DNA from: an uncultured bacterium
GTDB taxonomy: Bacteria > Patescibacteriota > Patescibacteriia > UBA1558 > GWA2-36-10
Direction: 5' to 3'
Length of the DNA: 7,116 nucleotides
Assembly: GCA_937870675.1 (NCBI GenBank)
Contig: CALMZN010000050.1
Coordinates: forward strand, 1-7,116
The notes under the pieces are model-generated. The model made no database searches, was not told where the DNA came from, and saw nothing but the letters and a program-made list of their open reading frames with translations. The translations under genes and the position numbers were made by a program. Positions 1-5,263 of the stretch are shown here, piece after piece (positions within the stretch are counted from its first letter, which is position 1; each line of letters begins with the position of its first letter).

Positions 1-736
<736 letters not shown>

Positions 737-859
737 ACCAAAAATTCTGAAAATTTTTGATAGTTTTTTATATAATATAATTACAATACGTCTGATTTCT
801 CTAATTACTCTAATTTATGTCTTAAATTGTCAAACTACATTTTGGCTTGAATAGCCACT

Positions 860-908
860 AAGTAGTTTTTAAACGGTCGCTCAGAGGCCTACCTTTTAAA
901 AACTACTT
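860..908 (-). repeat. 14-bp perfect inverted repeat in 23S leader
   Basis: The arms at 860-873 and 895-908 are perfectly complementary and enclose a 21-base loop that is much richer in G and C than the arms. In the transcript this would be a stable stem about 125 nt upstream of mature 23S. It may be an RNase III-type processing site or part of a leader switch. It is not the classical 23S processing stem, which pairs sequences on both sides of the gene. Confidence 0.7.
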
Positions 909-930
909 GCTAGCTACTAAATTTTTGTCC

Positions 931-951
931 AAAAAATCCGCTATTAGCGGA
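931..951 (-). terminator. Terminator-like hairpin in the 23S leader
   Basis: On the minus strand TCCGCT, a 3-base loop (AAT) and AGCGGA form a 6-bp stem (951-937), followed directly by six T residues (936-931). It has the form of an intrinsic terminator but lies about 115 nt downstream of the 23S promoter start and upstream of 23S itself. If it works, rRNA transcription must read through it, which suggests attenuation or a leader that ends early. Confidence 0.5.
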
Positions 952-1074
952 CTTCAAGTCAGCAATACTGTACTTAAAATCCTTTATGTTTCTAAGTTGT
1001 ATAACTGGCTAAACATCTATTATTATAGTTAAAGCTTATTTTTTAATAATTTGTCCGTTTTTCACGGTGTCGAC

Positions 1075-1103
1075 ATTATATACTAAAATTAAAACCTTGT
1101 CAA
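1075..1103 (-). promoter_or_regulatory. Consensus sigma-70 promoter for 23S rRNA
   Basis: On the minus strand TTGACA (1103-1098), a 17-bp spacer and TATAAT (1080-1075) form a perfect consensus promoter, the only one in the window with both hexamers exact. Transcription would begin near 1069 and run toward 23S with no other gene in between. An unlinked 23S gene would need its own strong promoter, which fits. Confidence 0.85.
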
Positions 1104-1134
1104 GAAATTAAGGTGGCCAATATTTACAGCCCTT

Positions 1135-1163
1135 TTGACTAATTATGAACAGTTTTTTAGACT
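1135..1163 (+). promoter_or_regulatory. Promoter for candidate small RNA
   Basis: TTGACT (1135-1140), a 17-bp spacer and TAGACT (1158-1163) resemble a sigma-70 promoter (5/6 and 4/6 matches). It is divergent from the 23S promoter, with the two -35 boxes about 31 bp apart. Predicted start is near 1170. No start codon with an SD site follows, so the product would be an RNA. Confidence 0.5.
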
Positions 1164-1169
1164 GCCTAT

Positions 1170-1273
1170 CCCGCCCGCCGAACCCTGAACTAATCGCTTG
1201 CGCTCTGGTTCAGGGGAAAGTGGGTCAAACCCCTTATGGGCCCCAAAATTAGCCAAATTTATGGGGTTTTATT
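1170..1273 (+). ncRNA. Candidate structured small RNA (~100 nt)
   Basis: This stretch sits between a plausible promoter and a terminator-like hairpin and is clearly more GC-rich than the flanking DNA. It can fold into an 8-bp stem (1183-1190 with 1208-1215), with a small inner stem around 1194-1203. A short GGG/CCC hairpin around 1222-1231 follows, then the terminal stem (1241-1266). There is no SD-led reading frame. I checked it by eye against tRNA, tmRNA, RNase P RNA, SRP RNA and 5S rRNA signatures and found no match beyond a faint 5S-like string near 1178-1207 that lacks the closing helix. It is convergent with the 3D-domain gene and divergent from 23S. Function unknown; a structured intergenic remnant is the main alternative. 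Confidence 0.4.
1241..1273 (+). terminator. Terminator-like hairpin ending candidate small RNA
   Basis: CCCCAAAATT (1241-1250) pairs with AATTTATGGGG (1256-1266), leaving one bulged A at 1261 and a 5-base loop, and is followed by TTTTATT. The T-run is short, so termination may be partial. Confidence 0.5.
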
Positions 1274-1281
1274 GAGACAAA

Positions 1282-1315
1282 ACCAAAAACAAAAACCCTC
1301 CGTTTTTGACGGAGG
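1282..1315 (-). terminator. Intrinsic terminator of the 3D-domain gene
   Basis: On the minus strand CCTCCGT (1315-1309), a 5-base loop and ACGGAGG (1303-1297) are followed by a G and then long T-runs. It lies 56 bases past the stop codon of the minus-strand gene. Confidence 0.85.
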
Positions 1316-1338
1316 ATTTCTACTTTTTATTATCCCAG

Positions 1339-1362
1339 CCAGAGGCGGATCCGCGCTTTTGG
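1339..1362. repeat. Short palindromic intergenic repeat
   Basis: An imperfect palindrome is centred on the GGATCC at 1347-1352, with CCAGAGGCG on one side and a near-complement ending in TTTTGG on the other. It lies between the stop codon of the 3D-domain gene and its terminator. The form resembles small palindromes often scattered between genes in CPR genomes; that this is one such family member is inference, since only one copy is seen here. Confidence 0.5.
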
Positions 1363-1370
1363 TGGATGTT

Positions 1371-1838
1371 TTATAAAATTTCTACTTTCAAGGATTTGAT
1401 GCCAAACTGAATAGCATCTTGAGTATCAGCCATCCAAATATCCATGCGATAATAGTATCTGGCATTCATCCTGTCTTCGACCACAAACTCTTTGTCACCA
1501 AAGACCTCTGGAAAACGCACCAAAGTACCTTTTGGTAAACAATTGGTAGCCACAATACCATCACGGACATGGGTACCAAAAGCAGTAATAAATGGCGTAC
1601 TATCGGTCTGTTCTGGCTCACTAGAATAAGCCGTCACAGTCATAACCATGGTTTTGCGGGCTTCTCGCTTACCAATTTCTGGCAAAGCTGGACCCTGGTG
1701 GTAGGCAGCGATTTTTTGAGTCATCACTGGACCAGCCACTGGGGCTTCTAACCCTTGAGATCCTGATAATTGGGGAAACAAGAAAATAGGTAAGAAAATC
1801 ATCAAAATCAAGCTTTTCCCCTGCTTTTTAGCGGTCAT
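1371..1838 (-). CDS. Secreted 3D-domain protein, probable cell-wall enzyme
   Basis: The protein has 155 residues from the chosen start. Residues 1-28 look like a Sec signal peptide (KKQGK, then a hydrophobic stretch), so the product should be exported. Residues about 64-155 match the 3D domain, named for three conserved aspartates and found in peptidoglycan-cleaving or resuscitation-type proteins. Visible marks are VTAYSS (68-73), a Gly-Thr at 104-105 after an LPKGT turn, VEDRMN (120-125) and RMDIW (131-135). Asp122 and Asp133 are two of the three; the first position is Asn (ATN, 97-99), so catalytic competence is uncertain. I chose ATG 1838 because AGAGGT lies 7 bases upstream and the signal peptide then begins properly; an upstream ATG at 1886 would add 16 residues without a good SD. 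It is divergent from the DsbA-like gene, has its own promoter at 1953-1925, and ends at the 1315-1282 terminator. Confidence 0.87.
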   Translation of the reverse strand: MTAKKQGKSLILMIFLPIFLFPQLSGSQGLEAPVAGPVMTQKIAAYHQGPALPEIGKREARKTMVMTVTAYSSEPEQTDSTPFITAFGTHVRDGIVATNCLPKGTLVRFPEVFGDKEFVVEDRMNARYYYRMDIWMADTQDAIQFGIKSLKVEIL

Positions 1839-1897
1839 TTTAGCGACCTCTAAAATACTATAGATTTTACTTGAAATTTTCATCATATTTTTCTATT

Positions 1898-1919
1898 AAA
1901 AAACCCCGTATTAGGGGAT
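1898..1919 (-). promoter_or_regulatory. Hairpin at predicted 5' end of 3D-domain mRNA
   Basis: Immediately at the predicted start (A1919), CCCC (1917-1914), a 6-base loop and GGGG (1907-1904) are followed by six T residues. The stem has only four G-C pairs, so it could protect the 5' end, cause weak early termination, or be incidental. Confidence 0.4.
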
Positions 1920-1924
1920 GGATA

Positions 1925-1953
1925 ATATTAGCATAGATACACTTTTTTGTCAA
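1925..1953 (-). promoter_or_regulatory. Promoter of the 3D-domain gene
   Basis: On the minus strand TTGACA (1953-1948), a 17-bp spacer and TAATAT (1930-1925) form a promoter, with TGC directly before the -10 giving an extended -10. The predicted start is 1919, about 80 nt before the chosen start codon. Confidence 0.8.
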
Positions 1954-2006
1954 CCATGTTAAATCCTAGGGAGCCAAAATCCTGTTCAAAAAATATAAAG
2001 AAAAAC

Positions 2007-2035
2007 TTGCCACAAAATTTATAAATTGCTATAAT
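2007..2035 (+). promoter_or_regulatory. Promoter of the DsbA-like gene
   Basis: TTGCCA (2007-2012), a 17-bp spacer and TATAAT (2030-2035) with TGC directly before the -10. Start near 2042 leaves a leader of about 28 nt. It is divergent from the 3D-domain promoter, and the two -35 boxes are about 54 bp apart. Confidence 0.82.
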
Positions 2036-2069
2036 TCACTAACTTTTAAATAATAATTAATAAAAGAAT

Positions 2070-2831
2070 ATGGACGAAAATAAAAAAAACGGCATGGTTG
2101 ATAACATGCCATCGCGTTCCGCTTTCAAACTGGGAATATTTATGGGCATTGCCGTCATGTTCATTATTGGCTTCTTTGTTTTGCTAGCCGGAAAATTTGA
2201 CATCAAGGGATTGGTAAGCAAAAACAATAATGATAACGCCAATGCCGTAAATAACTTGGGCACTGATACCAACAAGGGCAATCAGCCAGCTGTTATTAAT
2301 ATAAACCCCATAACTAAGGACGACTGGGTCAAAGGTGATAGCAAAGCTAAAGTCAGTTTGATTGAATTTTCTGATACTGACTGTCCTTATTGCACAAAAT
2401 TTCACGAAACCGTTAACCAACTTTTAAAAGATTATGATGGTAAAATAAAGGTGGCCTATCGCCACTTCCCTCTCCCTTCACTTCACCCTGAGGCCCCCAA
2501 AAAAGCTGAAGCCATTGAATGTGTTGGTGAGTTAGGTGGCAATGACAAGGTCTGGGCTTTTATGGACAAATTGTTTGTCGCTACCAAACCAACTCTTGCT
2601 CAGCTTCCTAATATAGTAAAGAATTTGGGTCTTGATAGCGCTAAGTTCACCGAATGTTTAAATTCCGGAAAATACACCGCTAAGGTGAATGAGCAATCCC
2701 AGCAAGCCCAAGCAGCTGGTGCCCAAGGAACACCTTATAGCGTAGTTTTGATGGGTGACCAAAAAGTTCCAATCAATGGCGCTTACCCAATAGCTGAAAT
2801 AAAAACAATTTTAGACGGTTTATTAAAATAA
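2070..2831 (+). CDS. Membrane-anchored DsbA-like thiol oxidoreductase
   Basis: The protein has 253 residues. A charged N-terminus is followed by one membrane segment (about 19-41), then an Asn-rich linker (about 50-72) and a DsbA-type thioredoxin fold (about 80-253). The active-site motif is CPYC (105-108), after the usual strand LIEFSD. TP at 221-222 is the expected cis-proline loop. Two further cysteines, Cys151 and Cys196, could form a structural disulfide as in some Gram-positive DsbA relatives. The family catalyses disulfide formation or exchange in exported proteins; here the domain would face outward, tethered to the cytoplasmic membrane. No SD precedes the ATG. The gene has its own promoter and terminator, so it is a single-gene unit. 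Oxidase versus isomerase or reductase activity cannot be told from sequence, and no DsbB or VKOR partner is in the window. Confidence 0.92.
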   Translation: MDENKKNGMVDNMPSRSAFKLGIFMGIAVMFIIGFFVLLAGKFDIKGLVSKNNNDNANAVNNLGTDTNKGNQPAVININPITKDDWVKGDSKAKVSLIEFSDTDCPYCTKFHETVNQLLKDYDGKIKVAYRHFPLPSLHPEAPKKAEAIECVGELGGNDKVWAFMDKLFVATKPTLAQLPNIVKNLGLDSAKFTECLNSGKYTAKVNEQSQQAQAAGAQGTPYSVVLMGDQKVPINGAYPIAEIKTILDGLLK

Positions 2832-2843
2832 CAAAAAATCTTG

Positions 2844-2874
2844 CCCAATCCGTAGTCACGGATTGGGTTTTTTG
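2844..2874 (+). terminator. Intrinsic terminator after the DsbA-like gene
   Basis: CCCAATCCGT (2844-2853) and ACGGATTGGG (2858-2867) form a perfect 10-bp stem with a 4-base loop, followed by six T residues. Confidence 0.95.
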
Positions 2875-2932
2875 TTTGACACGCCACCACATCAAGCCCC
2901 GATACTTGACATAACTATTTACACCCATTTTC

Positions 2933-2961
2933 TTGACAAAAACAAAATTAACTAATAGTAT
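2933..2961 (+). promoter_or_regulatory. Promoter of the 78-residue gene
   Basis: TTGACA (2933-2938), a 17-bp spacer and TAGTAT (2956-2961). Predicted start is near 2968, giving a leader of about 40 nt that ends in a strong SD. Two further exact TTGACA hexamers lie upstream (2876 and 2906) without matching -10 boxes. Confidence 0.8.
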
Positions 2962-3007
2962 AAGTTTATTATTTTTCCCCTTGATAAACTTCAACAAGGA
3001 GGTAAAC

Positions 3008-3244
3008 ATGCCCACCGAACCATTGACTCAAGAAGAACGCGCTAAACTGAACACACTGATTGACAACCCCAACAAAATTCACCGACTACTCTTATCCGCT
3101 GATCATGGTCCCAAAATCATCCTGACTGAACCCCGAGTCGACTTTTATCAACCCGGAAATCGTACTTTACACCTGGGTCTTCCTGACGGCAGTTTCCGCG
3201 ATGTTCTTCTAGAAAACATCACGGATATCCAACTCAAGCGATAG
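3008..3244 (+). CDS. Small hypothetical protein, 78 residues
   Basis: I do not recognise this protein. The start is fixed by AAGGAGGT (2996-3003) just before ATG 3008; a longer frame from TTG 2933 would begin inside the promoter and is rejected. Residues 1-30 are polar and probably helical (LTQEERAKLNTLID). Residues 35-78 look beta-rich, with alternating strands (PKIILT, TLHLGL, FRDVLL, ITDIQLKR), suggesting a small barrel or sheet fold. There is no signal peptide, membrane segment or cysteine, so it should be cytoplasmic. GC is about 47% by hand count, above the neighbouring metabolic genes. Promoter, SD and terminator make it a complete single-gene unit, probably well expressed. Confidence 0.82.
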   Translation: MPTEPLTQEERAKLNTLIDNPNKIHRLLLSADHGPKIILTEPRVDFYQPGNRTLHLGLPDGSFRDVLLENITDIQLKR

Positions 3245-3267
3245 ATGGCACCACACCACACCCAATT

Positions 3268-3305
3268 CATCCAGCTCTTCAAGGAGGGCTGGATGATTTT
3301 TTATT
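3268..3305 (+). terminator. Intrinsic terminator after the 78-residue gene
   Basis: TCATCCAGC (3268-3276) pairs with GCTGGATGA (3288-3296) around a loop region that can partly pair, followed by a T-rich tract (TTTTTTATTTATTT) that runs into the adjoining inverted repeat. Confidence 0.92.
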
Positions 3306-3335
3306 TATTTACCCTGTTAAATAAACGCAAATTTT

Positions 3336-3343
3336 GATATACT
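3336..3343 (+). promoter_or_regulatory. Probable extended -10 promoter of transketolase operon
   Basis: TGATATACT at 3335-3343 contains TATACT (3338-3343) preceded by TG and one base, a good extended -10. The -35 region 17 bp upstream (TGTTAA) is poor. Transcription would start near 3350, in the loop of the inverted repeat, so the leader (about 97 nt) carries only the right arm and the 31-base hairpin. Confidence 0.5.
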
Positions 3344-3384
3344 AGAGTTATAAAATATTTTACTTATTCATAAAATTTGCGTTT

Positions 3385-3415
3385 AATTTTTATCGAGCTG
3401 AGCTCGATAAAAATT
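3385..3415. repeat. Perfect 31-bp palindrome
   Basis: AATTTTTATCGAGCT at 3385-3399, a single central G, and its exact complement at 3401-3415. In RNA this gives a strong hairpin in the transketolase leader, ending 31 bases before the start codon. There is no T-run after it, so it is not an intrinsic terminator for the plus strand. Confidence 0.9.
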
Positions 3416-3446
3416 ATTTGACAGGGTAAATAGTTAAAATGTCTCT

Positions 3447-4274
3447 ATGCCAACCTTAAGCATTGCTGAACTAAAAAAACAAGCCAACTTGATCCGTCAA
3501 GATATTATTTTGATGTTGGAACGCGCTGGCTCTGGGCATCCAAGCGGAGCTTTGGGTATGGCTGATATTTTTGCTGTTTTATATTTCCAAATATTAAACC
3601 ACACCCCGCACAAACCAAATTCCCCTCTTCGCGATCGACTAATCTTGTCTTGTGGTCATTATTGTCCAGTGCTTTATGCCACACTGGCGCGCGCTGGATA
3701 TTTTCCCCTAGTAGAGCTAAAAACTTTACGCCAAATAAATAGCCGTCTACAAGGGCATCCGCACAATCTGTCTTTACCGGGAGTGGAAAATTCTAGTGGT
3801 CCACTGGGTCAGGGTATATCGCAAGCCGTGGGCATGGCTTTGGCTGGAAAAATAGACCAAGCCAAACACCAGATATTTTGCATTACTAGTGATGCTGAGC
3901 ATAACGAAGGCCAGCTTTGGGAAGCAATCATGACCGCCAACAAATACCAGCTAAATAATTTAATAAATATTGTGGATTGCAACAACATACAAATTGATGG
4001 CAAAACAACTGACATTATGCCACTGTTGTCTTTGCGAAAAAAATATGAATCTTTTGGCTGGAAAGTTTTGGAAATGAATGGTCATAATTATGGCAACATA
4101 ATAGCCACTATCAAACAAGCCAAAAATTATCAAAAAGGACCAGTGGTCATTCTGGCTCATACTATCCCCGGCAAAGGTGTATCTTTTATGGAAAACAAAT
4201 ATGACTGGCACGGTAAAGCGCCAAACAAAGAGCAAGCAGAAAAAGCTCTGCAGGAATTAAGACAAGCCGTATAA
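3447..4274 (+). CDS. Transketolase, N-terminal (TPP-binding) subunit
   Basis: The protein has 275 residues, the normal size for the N half of a split transketolase, which transfers two-carbon units between sugar phosphates in the non-oxidative pentose phosphate pathway. Visible features are GSGHPSG with His31, GHYCP with His71, QGHPHN with His104, GPLGQG (118-123), and DWHG with His255. All correspond to active-site histidines or loops of full-length transketolase. The TPP/Mg motif is SDAEHNEG (148-155) through NNIQIDG (179-185): the metal-binding Asp149 and Asn are kept, but the usual GDG reads SDA. ATG 3447 is the only reasonable start (ATG 3439 runs into a stop in another frame); no SD is visible. 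The C-half gene follows after 2 bases, so the two chains are co-translated and should assemble into one enzyme. Confidence 0.93.
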   Translation: MPTLSIAELKKQANLIRQDIILMLERAGSGHPSGALGMADIFAVLYFQILNHTPHKPNSPLRDRLILSCGHYCPVLYATLARAGYFPLVELKTLRQINSRLQGHPHNLSLPGVENSSGPLGQGISQAVGMALAGKIDQAKHQIFCITSDAEHNEGQLWEAIMTANKYQLNNLINIVDCNNIQIDGKTTDIMPLLSLRKKYESFGWKVLEMNGHNYGNIIATIKQAKNYQKGPVVILAHTIPGKGVSFMENKYDWHGKAPNKEQAEKALQELRQAV

Positions 4275-4276
4275 AT

Positions 4277-5215
4277 ATGCCCAAAGAAAATAAAAATAAA
4301 TCTACGCGAGACGGTTTTGGAGACGCGCTTTTGGCTTTGGCTAAAAAAGATAAAAATATTGTGGTGGTCTCGGCTGATCTGGCTGAATCAACTCGAGTTT
4401 GGAAATTTGCCAAAAAATATCCTGCTAGATTTATTGAAGTCGGCGTAGCTGAACAAAATATGCTGGGTATAGCCGCGGGACTTGCTCTGGCTGACAAAAT
4501 CCCAATTGCTACTAGCTTTGCGGTTTTTTCACCAGGACGAAATTGGGATCAATTGCGGATCAGTGTTTGCTACTCCAAGGCCAATGTCAAAATAATTGGT
4601 TCGCACACGGGCTTGGGAGCTGGCGAAGATGGGGCTAGCCACCAAGCATTGGAAGATATTGCCATCACCCGTTGTCTACCAAACTTAGTAGTGCTGGCAC
4701 CGGCTGACTATAATGAAGCGCAAAAAGCTTTGGCTGTTGCCATCAAGCACCAAGGTCCGATCTACTTACGACTCACCAGACAAAATACTCCAATTTTTAC
4801 TAGTGCCAAAAGTATTTTCAAAATCGGGCAAGCCAATATTTTACAAAAAGGCCAAGATGTCACTTTGATTGCCTGTGGGGCGCTGGTCTATGATGCTCTA
4901 CAAGTAGCCAAAAAATTAGCCACGCAAAATATAAGCGTCGAAGTAATTAATTGCCACACCATAAAACCACTAGACAAAAAAACAATTTTGGCTTCGGTGA
5001 AAAAAACCAAAAAAGTAGTCACCCTGGAAGATCACCAAATACACGGCGGTCTGGGCAGTGCGGTGGCTGAACTACTAGCCGAAAATTATCCAGTGCCTGT
5101 GAAAATAATGGGTGTTAATGACACTTTTGGAGAATCAGGTACTCCAGAAAAACTTTACAAAAAATATGGTTTGGACCAAGAGCATATTATTAAAAATATA
5201 AAAGAAATAATTTAA
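4277..5215 (+). CDS. Transketolase, C-terminal subunit
   Basis: The protein has 312 residues and holds the pyrimidine-binding and C-terminal domains of a split transketolase. DLAEST (34-39) corresponds to the phosphate-binding serine loop. EVGVAEQNM (54-62) carries the Glu59 that activates TPP. SFAVFSPGRNWDQLR (80-94) and GLGAGEDGASHQ (112-123, with His122) are core motifs, and LTRQNTP (166-172) carries the substrate-phosphate arginine (Arg168). The last third (from about 190) is the small alpha/beta C-terminal domain with LEDHQIHGGLG. Key residues appear intact. It starts 2 bases after the N-half stop codon, so translational coupling is likely. A DXS-like or pyruvate dehydrogenase E1-like relative is possible from the fold, but the motifs and the paired N half favour transketolase. 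Confidence 0.93.
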   Translation: MPKENKNKSTRDGFGDALLALAKKDKNIVVVSADLAESTRVWKFAKKYPARFIEVGVAEQNMLGIAAGLALADKIPIATSFAVFSPGRNWDQLRISVCYSKANVKIIGSHTGLGAGEDGASHQALEDIAITRCLPNLVVLAPADYNEAQKALAVAIKHQGPIYLRLTRQNTPIFTSAKSIFKIGQANILQKGQDVTLIACGALVYDALQVAKKLATQNISVEVINCHTIKPLDKKTILASVKKTKKVVTLEDHQIHGGLGSAVAELLAENYPVPVKIMGVNDTFGESGTPEKLYKKYGLDQEHIIKNIKEII

Positions 5216-5255
5216 CTGGATTCCGGATCCCTGCCTGACAGCGGTCCGGAATGAC
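5216..5255. repeat. Palindromic intergenic repeat between tkt and PGI/PMI genes
   Basis: TTCCGGA (5221-5227) and TCCGGAA (5245-5251) enclose CCCTG...CAGCGG, which extends the stem with a small bulge. The flanks CTGGA and TGAC give the overall form of the short palindromic repeats (ending GGAATGAC) known from Rickettsiales and various other bacteria. It directly follows the transketolase stop codon and ends 8 bases before the next ATG. Membership of a repeat family is inferred from form only. Confidence 0.65.
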
Positions 5256-5263
5256 AAAAAAAT

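Larger units (their letters stand above)
737..1068 (-). promoter_or_regulatory. 23S rRNA leader region (no gene)
   Basis: This stretch lies between the consensus promoter and the 23S 5' end, and I see no tRNA, 16S or protein gene in it. It is AT-rich and would be transcribed as a leader of about 330 nt. In transcription order it holds a terminator-like hairpin with a T-run (951-931), a 14-bp inverted repeat (908-860), and an AT-rich weak hairpin just before the 23S start (about 741-760). I did not find a convincing boxA-like antitermination site. Confidence 0.6.
3306..3432. mobile_element. MITE-like inverted repeat, one arm split by a palindrome
   Basis: The left arm 3307-3335 is complementary at 28 of 29 positions to the right arm, which is in two pieces (3372-3385 and 3417-3431). 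The right arm is interrupted by a perfect palindrome (3385-3415). The outer ends read TTTACCCTGT and its near-complement. About 36 bp lie between the arms, and the unit encodes no protein. Paired terminal repeats and small size fit a non-autonomous (MITE-like) element, but no target duplication is obvious and no second copy is in the window. The element fills the gap between the upstream terminator and the transketolase start, and carries the likely promoter. A large regulatory or cruciform structure is the alternative. Confidence 0.5.

Noticed and set aside
807..834. Second 23S promoter in the leader (TTGACA at 834-829)
   Set aside because: The nearest -10 candidate (TAGAGT) is only 15 bp away and matches poorly; the 1103-1075 promoter is far better.
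1165..1240. Possible 5S rRNA
   Set aside because: The string GCCGAAC and nearby bases faintly recall the 5S core, but the closing helix between the 5' and 3' ends and the rest of the conserved loops are missing.
1839..1886. Upstream ATG start (1886) for the 3D-domain protein
   Set aside because: No SD precedes it and it would put 16 residues before a normal signal peptide; ATG 1838 has AGAGGT at the right distance. It is not fully excluded.
2933..3007. Upstream TTG start extending the 78-residue protein
   Set aside because: It would coincide with the -35 box, and the strong SD at 2996-3003 points to ATG 3008.
2773..3015. Minus-strand open frame across the 2844-2874 terminator and 2933-2961 promoter
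   Set aside because: It overlaps a terminator and a promoter of the plus-strand genes and resembles no protein.
3418..3446. TTGACA at 3418 as a promoter for the transketolase genes
   Set aside because: No -10 box occurs at 16-18 bp, and the predicted start would fall inside the coding region.
3809..4497. Minus-strand open frames opposite the transketolase genes
   Set aside because: They are antisense to clearly conserved coding sequence and show no SD or recognisable domains.
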